Source: Pacificoceanicola sp048553275 (lineage in GTDB: Bacteria; Pseudomonadota; Alphaproteobacteria; Rhodobacterales; Rhodobacteraceae). From it: 64,000 nt of DNA. Under the pieces are notes generated by a model. It ran no database searches, was not told the DNA's origin, and saw only the letters and a list, made by a program, of their open reading frames with translations. Every line of letters starts with the position of its first letter. Position 1 is the stretch's first letter. Of this stretch, positions 36,115-44,001 are shown one piece after another. A program made the position numbers and the translations under genes. The stretch covers positions 62,001-126,000 of the forward strand of contig NZ_JBLZMW010000008.1 in assembly GCF_048553275.1 (NCBI RefSeq), written 5' to 3'.

Positions 36115-37350
36115 TCATGCGCCGCCGTTGGTGTATTTGCGCAGCTCGGCGCGGGCCACCTGCCGCCGGTGCACCGCGTCCGGGCCATCGGCAAAGCGCA
36201 GGGTTCGCACGTGGGTCCAGCGCTGCCAGAGGTCCTGATCCTGGCTGATGCCACCCGCGCCATGCATCTGCATCGCCTCGTCGATCACCTTGCCCGCCAT
36301 CAGCGGTGCGATAACCTTGATCTTGGAAATCCATGGCTGCGCGGCGCGCACCCCGGCGGTGTCCATCATCCAGGCCGCCTTGAGGCACAGGAGCCGCGCC
36401 ATTTCGATCTCCATGCGGGCATTGGCGAGAATGTCGTAGTTGGCACCCAGCTCCGCGATCGGCTTGCCGAAGGCCTCGCGGGAGAGGCCCCGGCGGCACA
36501 TCATTTCCAGCGCCTTTTCCGCATGACCAATGGCGCGCATGCAGTGGTGGATGCGCCCCGGCCCAAGCCGCCCCTGCGCCACTTCGAAACCGCGCCCTTC
36601 ACCCAGAACGATGTTCCGTGACGGAACGCGGACATTGGTGAAGCGGATGTGCATATGGCCGTGCGGCGCGTCGTCCTGCCCAAAGACCTGCATCGGCCGC
36701 AGCACCTCGATGCCGGGCAGGTCCGGGTCCATGACGAACATGGTGTGGCGCGCATGTTTCGGCGCGTCAGGGTCGGTACACGCCATCAGGATGTAGAGGC
36801 CGCACCGCGGATCACCGGCGCCGCTGATCCACCATTTCTCGCCGTTCAGGATGAAATCGCCGCCGTCACGCCTGGCCTCGAAGGCCAGTTGCGCCGCGTC
36901 GGAGGAGGCAACATCCGGCTCTGTCATGACATAGGCCGAACGGATGTCCCCCTCCAGCAGGCGCGACAGCCAACGCTCCTTCATCCAGTCCTCGCCGTAG
37001 CGTTCGAGCACTTCCATATTGCCAGTATCGGGCGCGTTGCAGTTGAAGACCTCGGCGGCAAGGTGGGATTTTCCCATCTCTTCCGCGAGATAGGCATATT
37101 CCACCGTGGTCAGCCCATAGCCGCGATCGCTGCCCGTGAGCCAGAAATTCCACAGGCCGCGCTCTTTCGCCTTGGACTTCAGCCCGTTCAGGATCTCAAG
37201 TTGCCGGTCCGTGTGTTGAAAGCGGTCGCCTGAGGGGTGCTTGCCTACCTCGTGGTGAAATTCGGCGTCCAGCGGCGCGATCTCGTCCTCGACCATGCGG
37301 CGCACCGCCTCGATCAGCGGTTTGACCCGCTCTGTCATTCCAAGGTCCAT
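36115..37350 (-). CDS. acyl-CoA dehydrogenase (ACAD10/11-like)
   Basis: 411 residues. The flavin-binding segment YVMTEPDVASSDAAQLAFEA and NGEKWWISGAGDPRC, the C-terminal helices with GREAF-type LSREAFGKPIAELGA and the active-site region with MHGAGGISQDQDL are typical of the family. It oxidises acyl-CoA to enoyl-CoA, passing electrons to ETF. GGAGGG precedes the ATG at 37350. With the APH-like gene downstream it forms the pair that is fused in eukaryotic ACAD10/11. Confidence 0.92.
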   Translation of the reverse strand: MDLGMTERVKPLIEAVRRMVEDEIAPLDAEFHHEVGKHPSGDRFQHTDRQLEILNGLKSKAKERGLWNFWLTGSDRGYGLTTVEYAYLAEEMGKSHLAAEVFNCNAPDTGNMEVLERYGEDWMKERWLSRLLEGDIRSAYVMTEPDVASSDAAQLAFEARRDGGDFILNGEKWWISGAGDPRCGLYILMACTDPDAPKHARHTMFVMDPDLPGIEVLRPMQVFGQDDAPHGHMHIRFTNVRVPSRNIVLGEGRGFEVAQGRLGPGRIHHCMRAIGHAEKALEMMCRRGLSREAFGKPIAELGANYDILANARMEIEMARLLCLKAAWMMDTAGVRAAQPWISKIKVIAPLMAGKVIDEAMQMHGAGGISQDQDLWQRWTHVRTLRFADGPDAVHRRQVARAELRKYTNGGA

Positions 37351-37373
37351 GAAACCCTCCTGCCCATTGCGGA

Positions 37374-37814
37374 TTATTCGAGAAAAAACCGGGTGATCCA
37401 GTTGGCGGCAAGCGCCGGACGCTCTGCCCCTTCGATCTGCACTTCGACGTCCCAATGCACATCCAGCGCGCCGTCGCGTTCATCCACCGAGGCCACCGTG
37501 AAGAGGCCGCGAATGCGGCTGCCGACGCGCACGGGGCTGACAAAGCGGATGCGATCGAAGCCGTAGTTCACGCTGCTGGCTACCCCCGGAAGGGCATCCA
37601 CCACCTGATAGGACATGGCAGAGAGCATTGACAGCGTCAGAAACCCATGGGCAATGGCCCCGCCGAAGGGGGTTTCCGCGGCAGCGCGGGCCTCATCCAG
37701 ATGGATGAATTGCCAATCCTCGGTGGCGTCGGCAAAGGCCTGAACCCGCTCCGGCCCCAGCGTGAACCAATCGGTCGTGACCGGAGCCTTGCCCCGCAGA
37801 TCGTCAGCCAGCAT
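37374..37814 (-). CDS. MaoC family (R)-specific enoyl-CoA hydratase
   Basis: 146 residues, a hotdog protein with the hydratase motif FADATEDWQFIHLDEARAAAETPFGGAIAHGFLTLSM: Asp and His of the catalytic pair are in the D-x-N/Q-x-x-H arrangement. It hydrates enoyl-CoA made by the dehydrogenase next door. It overlaps the ligase gene by 11 bp. Confidence 0.92.
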   Translation of the reverse strand: MLADDLRGKAPVTTDWFTLGPERVQAFADATEDWQFIHLDEARAAAETPFGGAIAHGFLTLSMLSAMSYQVVDALPGVASSVNYGFDRIRFVSPVRVGSRIRGLFTVASVDERDGALDVHWDVEVQIEGAERPALAANWITRFFLE

Positions 37815-39438
37815 CGGGCAGGACGTATCCGTCGAACCGCTTGCGCAGCGTGAGCTTGGAGACCTTGCCGGTGGCGGTCAGGGGAAGATCCTCGACACAT
37901 TCCATGGCATCCGGCAACTGCCATTTCGCCATGTGTTCCAGCATCATCTCATGGATCTCGGGCAGCGCCGGTGGGTCATTCGCCTCGCGCGGGACCACCA
38001 CCAACAGCGGCCGTTCGTCCCATTTGGGATGCGGAATCGCGATGACCGCGCAGGCGGCGACCTTGGGGTGTGCCATGGCGATGTTTTCCAGGTCGATTGA
38101 GGAAATCCACTCGCCGCCCGATTTGATCAGGTCCTTGGCGCGGTCCTGGATATAGAGAAAGCCGTGAGCGTCGATGCTCGCCACGTCGCCGGTGCCGAAC
38201 CAGCCGTCCTTGTCAAAGGCGCTCGCGCTGGCCTCTTCGTTGTTGAAGTAGCCCGAAATGATACTGTTTCCGCGCACGAACAGCTCGCCCACCGCCTTGC
38301 CATCGTGCGGCAGGGTCGTGCCATCTTCGCCGACGATTTTCAGCTCGACACCAAAGACGCGCCGCCCCTGCTTGGATTTGAGCGCCATGCGCGTCTCGAA
38401 CGGCTCGTCCTGCATCGGTTTGGAAAGCTGGCCGTGGGTGCCCACGGGACTCATTTCGGTCATGCCCCAGGCGTGGCAGACATCCACGTCGCGCCTTTCG
38501 AAGAACTCGATCATCGAGCGCGGCGCGGCACTGCCGCCGATCACCAGCTGATCGAGCGCGGACGGCACGGCATCGCGCTTTTCCATCTCGGCCCGCAGGC
38601 CAAGCCATACGGTCGGCACACCCCAGCTGGCGGTGACGGATTCGCTCTCCATCAGATCATAGATCGAAGCGCCGTCCAGCTTACCGCCCGGCATGATGAG
38701 CGAGGCCCCCGCGATCGGCGCGGCATAGGGCAGCCCCCATGAATTGACGTGGAACATCGGCACGACGGGCAGGATGCGGCTGCCTTCATACAGGCTGCGC
38801 GGCAGCGTCACGCACAGAAACAGTGCATGCAGGACGGTGGAGCGATGGGTATAAAGCGCGCCCTTCGGGTTGCCCGTCGTCCCGGAGGTATAACACAGCG
38901 CCGCAGCGGTCTCCTCCGGCAGGTCGGGCCAGTCGTAGGTCTGCGGCTGGCCGTCCAGCAGATCCTCATAGCAGAACAGATCAAGCGCGCTTTCCGGCAT
39001 GTGCGCGCGATCGGTCATCACCACCAGCTTCAGCCCCTTGGGCAGATGTTCGGCCAGCGCTTCGATGATCGGCAGGAAGGTCAGGTCGAGGCAGAGCACC
39101 TTATCCTCGGCATGGCCGATGATATAGAGCATCTGCTCGGCGCTCAGACGCGGGTTGATCGTGTGGCACACCCCGCCCATGCCACTGATGGCGTAATACA
39201 GCTCGAAGTGGCGATACCCGTTCCACGCCAGCGTGGCGACGCGATCACCAAGGCCAACCCCGAGCCCGGCCAGCCCATGCGCCAGCTGCGCCGTGCGCTT
39301 GAACGCCTCTTGGTAGCTTTCGCGGTGCAGGTCGCCCTCGGTGCGGACCGAAACAATCTCTCCGCCCGGGTGTGCCTCTGCCGCGTACCGCAGGATCTCG
39401 ATGATCGAGAGCGGCATATTCATCATCATACCGTGCAT
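37804..39438 (-). CDS. medium/long-chain fatty acyl-CoA ligase (DmdB-like AMP-forming)
   Basis: 544 residues. AMP-binding motifs: YTSGTTGNPKGALYTHRS (about 184-201), HAWGMTEMSP (about 313-322), GWFGTGDVASID and the C-terminal DRAKDLIKSGGEWIS, with the adenylation Lys near LTATGKVSK. The whole sequence resembles the family that includes the methylmercaptopropionate-CoA ligase DmdB, so fatty acids or DMSP-derived 3-methylmercaptopropionate are both possible substrates. No dmdA, dmdC or dmdD lies here, so general fatty-acid use is likelier. First gene of the operon; GGGAGGG precedes the ATG. Confidence 0.9.
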   Translation of the reverse strand: MHGMMMNMPLSIIEILRYAAEAHPGGEIVSVRTEGDLHRESYQEAFKRTAQLAHGLAGLGVGLGDRVATLAWNGYRHFELYYAISGMGGVCHTINPRLSAEQMLYIIGHAEDKVLCLDLTFLPIIEALAEHLPKGLKLVVMTDRAHMPESALDLFCYEDLLDGQPQTYDWPDLPEETAAALCYTSGTTGNPKGALYTHRSTVLHALFLCVTLPRSLYEGSRILPVVPMFHVNSWGLPYAAPIAGASLIMPGGKLDGASIYDLMESESVTASWGVPTVWLGLRAEMEKRDAVPSALDQLVIGGSAAPRSMIEFFERRDVDVCHAWGMTEMSPVGTHGQLSKPMQDEPFETRMALKSKQGRRVFGVELKIVGEDGTTLPHDGKAVGELFVRGNSIISGYFNNEEASASAFDKDGWFGTGDVASIDAHGFLYIQDRAKDLIKSGGEWISSIDLENIAMAHPKVAACAVIAIPHPKWDERPLLVVVPREANDPPALPEIHEMMLEHMAKWQLPDAMECVEDLPLTATGKVSKLTLRKRFDGYVLPDAG

Positions 39439-39537
39439 CGGGCCCTCCCTTGCCGTCTGCTGTTTCGAGCCTACAGTGAGCGACAGACCGCACGGGGTGC
39501 AAGCCCCGAGTGCGAAATGACGTTACGGGAGAATACG

Positions 39538-40548
39538 ATGACCGACCAGATGCGCCGCATTGCGCTGGCCCGCAGGCCCGAAGGCCAGCCGGTGCCGGAC
39601 GATTTTTTGCTTGAACGCGGCCCGGTGCCGGAGCCTGCGGCGGGCGAGGTGCTTGTGCAGGTCACGCATCATTCGCTGGATCCCTACATGCGCGGGCGTA
39701 TGGACGATGCGGGCAGCTATGCCGCCTCCCTGAGCATTGGCGAGACGATGATCGCGCAAGGGGTCGGTGTTGTGTTGGCGTCCCGGGCGGAGGGGTTTGC
39801 CGAGGGCGACAGCGTCACCGGCATGACCGGCTGGGCCAGCCACGCGGTGCTGAGGGGCGGGGAGTTGCGCAAACTCGACAGCCGCGTGCCAGCCACCACC
39901 GCGCTCGGAGTGCTGGGGATGCCGGGTTTTACCGCCTGGCAGGCGCTGCGCGAATACGGTCGCCCGAAGGCCGGCGAGACCCTGGTGATCGCGGCAGCCA
40001 CCGGCCCGGTGGGCGCGATGGTCGGGCAACTGGCCAAGGCGCAGGGTCTGCGCACGGTCGCCATCGCCGGGGGCGACGAGAAATGCAAGCTGGCGCTCGA
40101 TAAATTCGGCTTTGACGCGGCGATTGACCACCGCGCACACGGCGACGCCGCCAGCCTGCGCAAGGCGCTGGCCGAGGTCTGCCCCGATGGTGTGGACATC
40201 TACTGGGAGAACGTCGGCGGCAAGGTGCTGGAGGCGGTGATGCCGCTGATGAATATCGGCGGGCGCGTGCCGGTCTGCGGCACCATCGCGTGGTATGGCG
40301 GCGGCGCGTCAGACAAGCTGCCGCAGGTCTGGCGCTCGATCCTGACCAAGCGTTTGTCGGTCAACGGCTTCATCATCTTCGACCATTGGGATGCCTTCCC
40401 GGACTTCCTTGACGAAATGACGCCGAAGGTCGCCGGGGGCGAGATTGCCTATCTCGAAGACATCACCGACGGGTTGGACAAGGGCCCGGAAACCTTCATT
40501 GCGATGCTCAAGGGCGGCAACACCGGCAAAACGATCATCAAGGTCTGA
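39538..40548 (+). CDS. NADP-dependent oxidoreductase (MDR, leukotriene-B4-dehydrogenase/CurA type)
   Basis: 336 residues: N-terminal GroES-like domain with LDPYMRGRM, the family mark; then LGMPGFTAWQALREYG and the Rossmann segment GETLVIAAATGPVGAMVGQLAKAQG, and YWENVGGKVLEAVMPLMNIGGRVPVCG. It has no zinc ligands. Likely an NADPH-dependent alkenal/enone reductase. Divergent from the fatty-acid operon by 99 bp and facing it, which may reflect detoxification of unsaturated aldehydes. Confidence 0.93.
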   Translation: MTDQMRRIALARRPEGQPVPDDFLLERGPVPEPAAGEVLVQVTHHSLDPYMRGRMDDAGSYAASLSIGETMIAQGVGVVLASRAEGFAEGDSVTGMTGWASHAVLRGGELRKLDSRVPATTALGVLGMPGFTAWQALREYGRPKAGETLVIAAATGPVGAMVGQLAKAQGLRTVAIAGGDEKCKLALDKFGFDAAIDHRAHGDAASLRKALAEVCPDGVDIYWENVGGKVLEAVMPLMNIGGRVPVCGTIAWYGGGASDKLPQVWRSILTKRLSVNGFIIFDHWDAFPDFLDEMTPKVAGGEIAYLEDITDGLDKGPETFIAMLKGGNTGKTIIKV

Positions 40549-40580
40549 GGCAAGTTCAGGTCCGGCCAGGCGGGACGCCC

Positions 40581-41510
40581 TCAGGCGTAGGGCACCCCCT
40601 GTGCCCGGACGTGCAGGGCATAGACCGACTGGCTCGCCGCCATGAACAGCCGTGTGCGATGGGTGCCGCCGAAACAGACATTGGCGCAGCGCTCCGGCAG
40701 ATGGATCATGCCGATCGGCGTGGCATCCGGGGCGAACACGCGCACGCCGTTCAGCCCCGCACCCACGCCCCAGCCGCACCACAGATTGCCCTCGGTGTCG
40801 AGGCGAAAGCCGTCCGGCGTTCCCGCCTCGCCCGCTTCGATCAGGCGGCGGGCGTTGGACAGGCTTTGGCCATCGGCGCCGACGTCGAAGGCGTGGATGC
40901 AACGCGGCATACCGGATTGCACCACATAGAGCCTGTCTTCATCCGGCGAAAAAGCCAGCCCGTTGGGGTGGTCGATGTCTTCGATCACTGCGGTGATTTC
41001 GCCGGACGGATCAATGCGGTAGACATTGGTGGGCAATTCCGGCGCGGCTTTGTAGCCCTCATAGTAGTCGCGAATGCCAAAGGTCGGATCGGTAAACCAG
41101 ACGGAGCCATCGGACTTGACCACCACATCATTCGGCGCGTTCAGGCGCTTGCCCTCGTAGCTGTCGGCCAGCACCGTCACGGTGCCGTCGATCTCCGTGC
41201 GCGTCACACGGCGCGGCCCGTGTTCACAGGAAATCAGCCGTCCCTGACGGTCGCGCGTGTTGCCATTGGTGAACGGCCCGCGGCGGAAGACGGAGACCGC
41301 GCCGGTCTCTTCCTCGATCTTGAGGATCTGGCTGTTCGGAATGTCACTGACCAGAAGGCAGCGCAAATCACCAAACCACACCGGCCCCTCGGCCCAGCGC
41401 ATGCCCGTGTGGAGGCGCTCGACGGCGGCGTGAGTGACAAGCAGCGGCCGGAACCGCTCATCGAGGATCTCGATCCTCGGATCCGGGTAGCTTTCGGATT
41501 GTTGCCACAT
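40581..41510 (-). CDS. SMP-30/gluconolactonase family lactonase
   Basis: 309 residues of the six-bladed propeller: WAEGPVWFGDLRCLLVSD (first metal Glu), RLNAPNDVVVKSDGSVWFTDP (metal Asn), DHPNGLAFSPDEDRLYVV and GTPDGFRLDTEGNLWCGWG (metal Asp). It hydrolyses sugar or other lactones with a bound divalent metal. The ATG at 41510 has a GGGAGG just upstream; the longer frame runs into the tRNA gene. Confidence 0.92.
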   Translation of the reverse strand: MWQQSESYPDPRIEILDERFRPLLVTHAAVERLHTGMRWAEGPVWFGDLRCLLVSDIPNSQILKIEEETGAVSVFRRGPFTNGNTRDRQGRLISCEHGPRRVTRTEIDGTVTVLADSYEGKRLNAPNDVVVKSDGSVWFTDPTFGIRDYYEGYKAAPELPTNVYRIDPSGEITAVIEDIDHPNGLAFSPDEDRLYVVQSGMPRCIHAFDVGADGQSLSNARRLIEAGEAGTPDGFRLDTEGNLWCGWGVGAGLNGVRVFAPDATPIGMIHLPERCANVCFGGTHRTRLFMAASQSVYALHVRAQGVPYA

Positions 41511-41614
41511 CGGGGGCCTCCCTGCATTCGTGTTCGGCGCAGAGAATAGCAGCGCCCGCGCTGCGGATAACAGCCCCAAACGCGGTCTGTTCTGGTGTTC
41601 CGGAAAGGGGGGAG

Positions 41615-41691
41615 TGGTACCACCTCCCCGGCTCGAACGGGGGACCTCCTGATCCACAATCAGGCGCTCTAACCTACTGAGCTAAGGCGGC
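41615..41691 (-). tRNA. tRNA-His (anticodon GTG)
   Basis: Folds as a full cloverleaf of 77 bases with encoded CCA: acceptor GCCGCCT / AGGTGGT (with two G-T pairs), D-arm GCTC / GAGC, anticodon arm CCTGA-TTGTGGA-TCAGG reading GTG, T-arm CCCCG / CGGGG with TTCGAGC. The base before position 1 is T, not G, and the discriminator is A, so the usual G-1:C73 identity pair is not encoded, as reported for a clade of alphaproteobacteria. Confidence 0.97.
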
Positions 41692-41700
41692 ACTGGCGGC

Positions 41701-41729
41701 GGGATACAATCTGCAAAAAACGAATGCAA
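41701..41729 (-). promoter_or_regulatory. candidate sigma-70 promoter of tRNA-His
   Basis: On the minus strand TTGCAT, a 17-base spacer and TATCCC end nine bases before the tRNA 5' end, the right spacing for a tRNA promoter. The match is moderate. Confidence 0.4.
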
Positions 41730-41766
41730 GACCGAATCCCGACGTTCGAGAGCAAAATTCTAACAG

Positions 41767-42246
41767 CTACAGTTCGATTTCCCAAGCCTGCTCTACAAGG
41801 TCCACGCCAAAGCTGTGCACGGGGGTGGCACGTGTCATGGTCCAACCCGTGGAGGCATAGAGCGCACAGGCGGCGCGGTGGCTTTCATGCGTGGACAGCT
41901 GCATGCGGCGATACCCGGCCTGGCGCGCGAAGGTCATGCAGGCCTTCAGCAGGTGTTTTCCCAGGCCTTTGCCCCGCGCTTCGGGCACGAGCAGAAACAG
42001 GCGCAGCTTGGCGGTTTCCGCGTCGATGCGCACGCAAAAGATGCTGCCAAGGCGTTGCGCGCCCTCCCACGCGATAAAACCGCGCTCGCAGGTGGGATCA
42101 TGGCGCGCGTCGAAGTCGTGCAGGATGTCCGCCACCAGCGCGCCGAAGCTGTCGTCGAAGCCTTCGGCTTTTGCGTAATGGGTGCCATGCTGCTCGACAA
42201 GCCAGTCGATGTCGCCAGGGCCGAGGTGTTTGAGGGTGATGGTCAT
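41767..42246 (-). CDS. GNAT family N-acetyltransferase
   Basis: 159 residues from MTITLKHLGP. The acetyl-CoA loop is LLVPEARGKGLGKHLLKACMTFARQAG (R/Q-x-x-G-x-G/A as RGKGLG), with LSTHESHRAACALYASTGW as the closing motif. A HGTHYAKAEGFDDSFGALVADIL start is usual in a MarR-fused GNAT branch, but no MarR domain is present. The acceptor is unknown. It ends 75 bases from the tRNA-His gene. Confidence 0.87.
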   Translation of the reverse strand: MTITLKHLGPGDIDWLVEQHGTHYAKAEGFDDSFGALVADILHDFDARHDPTCERGFIAWEGAQRLGSIFCVRIDAETAKLRLFLLVPEARGKGLGKHLLKACMTFARQAGYRRMQLSTHESHRAACALYASTGWTMTRATPVHSFGVDLVEQAWEIEL

Positions 42247-42327
42247 GCGCCATGTTGCGCCCGGCCTGCCTTGCAAAGCAAGCCCTCTGCCGCTACCTGT
42301 CCATGGCAAAACAAGGCGGACCATCCC

Positions 42328-42531
42328 ATGGGCATCAACGACGAACGCGACATCGAAGCGAACCTGCAGATCGGGCCGACCGAACTGGGCATGGTGCGCC
42401 TGTTCATCTATGGCGACGGGCTGGAAATTCCGATGGATTTCGAACCCGAGGAAGCCGAGGAAATCGCCGAGGAAATCCTCGCCGCCGTCAAAGGGGCCCG
42501 CAAGGTCAAGCCGCCCAAGAAGGGGCGCTGA
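42328..42531 (+). CDS. small conserved acidic protein upstream of hisD (DUF6324-like)
   Basis: 67 residues, MGINDERDIEANLQIGPTELG, then MVRLFIYGDGLEIPMDFEPEEAEEIAEEILAA (shown in two parts) and a basic tail. Strongly acidic helix followed by KVKPPKKGR. I believe this is the family called DUF6324, seen upstream of hisD in related genomes, but that is from memory. It ends 39 bp before hisD and is likely co-transcribed. Function unknown. Confidence 0.75.
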   Translation: MGINDERDIEANLQIGPTELGMVRLFIYGDGLEIPMDFEPEEAEEIAEEILAAVKGARKVKPPKKGR

Positions 42532-42570
42532 GCGCCCGCCGCCCTTCCAAATTGCGATAAGGACAGAGCA

Positions 42571-43872
42571 ATGCCGGTCTTTCTGGACAGCCAGCAGGAT
42601 GATTTCGAGAGCGCCTTTACCACGTTGCTGAATGCCAAGCGCGAAGACAGCCCGGACGTGGATGACACCGTCGCCGGTATCATTGCCGATGTGCGCGCGC
42701 GCGGGGACGCAGCGGTGCTGGAACTGACCGCAAAGTTCGACCGCCTTGAGCTGGACGCGGGCGGCATGCGGTTCTCGGAAAGCGAAATCGAGGACCTGTG
42801 TGCGCAGGTTCCCGACGACGAACGCCGCGCGCTGGAACAGGCCGCCGAACGCATCCGCGCCTATCACAGCCGCCAGATGCCCGACGATGCCTCCTGGACC
42901 GACCCGGAGGGGGCGACCCTTGGCTGGCGCTGGACTGCGGTGTCGGCGGCGGGGCTCTACGTGCCCGGCGGGCTGGCCTCCTACCCGTCTTCGGTGCTGA
43001 TGAATGCGATTCCCGCCAAGGTTGCCGGCGTCGAGCGGCTGGCCATCACCGTGCCGACCCCCGATGGTTTGGCGAATCCAGCCGTGCTGCTGGCGGCGCG
43101 GATTGCGGGTGTCGATGAAATCTACCGCATCGGCGGGGCGCAGGCGATTGCCGCGCTCGCATATGGCACACAAACCATCGCGCCGGTCGACAAGATCACC
43201 GGACCCGGCAATGCCTTCGTTGCCGCCGCGAAGCGCCGCGTGTTCGGCAAGGTCGGCATCGACATGATCGCCGGCCCGTCAGAGATCCTCGTGATTGCCG
43301 ATGCGGACAACGATCCCGACTGGATCGCGCTTGACCTGATGAGCCAGGCGGAACATGACGAAAGCGCGCAGTCGCTGCTGATCTGCACCGATGCCGCCTT
43401 TGGCCAGGCCGTGGCCGAGGCGGTCGAGGCGCGGCTTCAGACGCTGGAGCGGCGCGCCATCGCGGGCGCAAGCTGGCGCGATTTTGGCGCGGTGATCACC
43501 GTGCGCGATCTCGGCGAGGCGGCGACGCTTTCGAACCGCATAGCCCCGGAACACCTTGAGCTTTGCGTCGCCGACCCGGAGGCCCTTGCCGCGCAGTGCA
43601 CGCACGCGGGGGCGATCTTTCTCGGGCAATGGACGCCGGAGGCGATCGGCGATTATGTCGGCGGCCCCAACCACGTCCTGCCCACGGCGCGCTCCGCACG
43701 GTTCAGCTCGGGGCTTTCGGTGATGGATTTCATCAAACGCACGACCATGGCGCGCATGTCGCCCGAAGCGCTCAAGGCCATTGGCCCAGGCGCCGAAGTG
43801 CTGGCCCGCTCGGAAAGCCTTGAGGCTCATGGGCTGAGCGTGACTGCGCGCCTCGACAAGCTGAACCGCTGA
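42571..43872 (+). CDS. hisD: histidinol dehydrogenase
   Basis: 433 residues with the signature KITGPGNAFVAAAKRRVFG, the zinc and catalytic segment LDLMSQAEHDESAQSLLI (Gln, His), EHLELCVADPEALA and GDYVGGPNHVLPTARSARFSSGL. It carries out the last two oxidations of histidine synthesis, histidinol to histidine. Other his genes are not in the window, which is usual in this group. Confidence 0.98.
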   Translation: MPVFLDSQQDDFESAFTTLLNAKREDSPDVDDTVAGIIADVRARGDAAVLELTAKFDRLELDAGGMRFSESEIEDLCAQVPDDERRALEQAAERIRAYHSRQMPDDASWTDPEGATLGWRWTAVSAAGLYVPGGLASYPSSVLMNAIPAKVAGVERLAITVPTPDGLANPAVLLAARIAGVDEIYRIGGAQAIAALAYGTQTIAPVDKITGPGNAFVAAAKRRVFGKVGIDMIAGPSEILVIADADNDPDWIALDLMSQAEHDESAQSLLICTDAAFGQAVAEAVEARLQTLERRAIAGASWRDFGAVITVRDLGEAATLSNRIAPEHLELCVADPEALAAQCTHAGAIFLGQWTPEAIGDYVGGPNHVLPTARSARFSSGLSVMDFIKRTTMARMSPEALKAIGPGAEVLARSESLEAHGLSVTARLDKLNR

Positions 43873-44001
43873 CGCGTCGCCGCGCAGGCCGGAAGCCACG
43901 CCTTTCAGGCGCGGCTGCGGGGGCACTGCCACCACGCCCCTGACGGGGCTACCCCGGGATATTTTTCGACCAGTGAAGACAGATGCCGCCGGCACCTGAT
44001 C
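43873..44001. repeat. convergent gap with Roseobacter-type boilerplate element
   Basis: At 43952-43980 the motif CCCCGGGATATTTTTCGACC followed by AGTGAAGAC resembles a short element that recurs at gene ends in Rhodobacterales; a related one appears at 54815-54850. It may mark a transcription end but is not a plain hairpin terminator. Confidence 0.45.
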
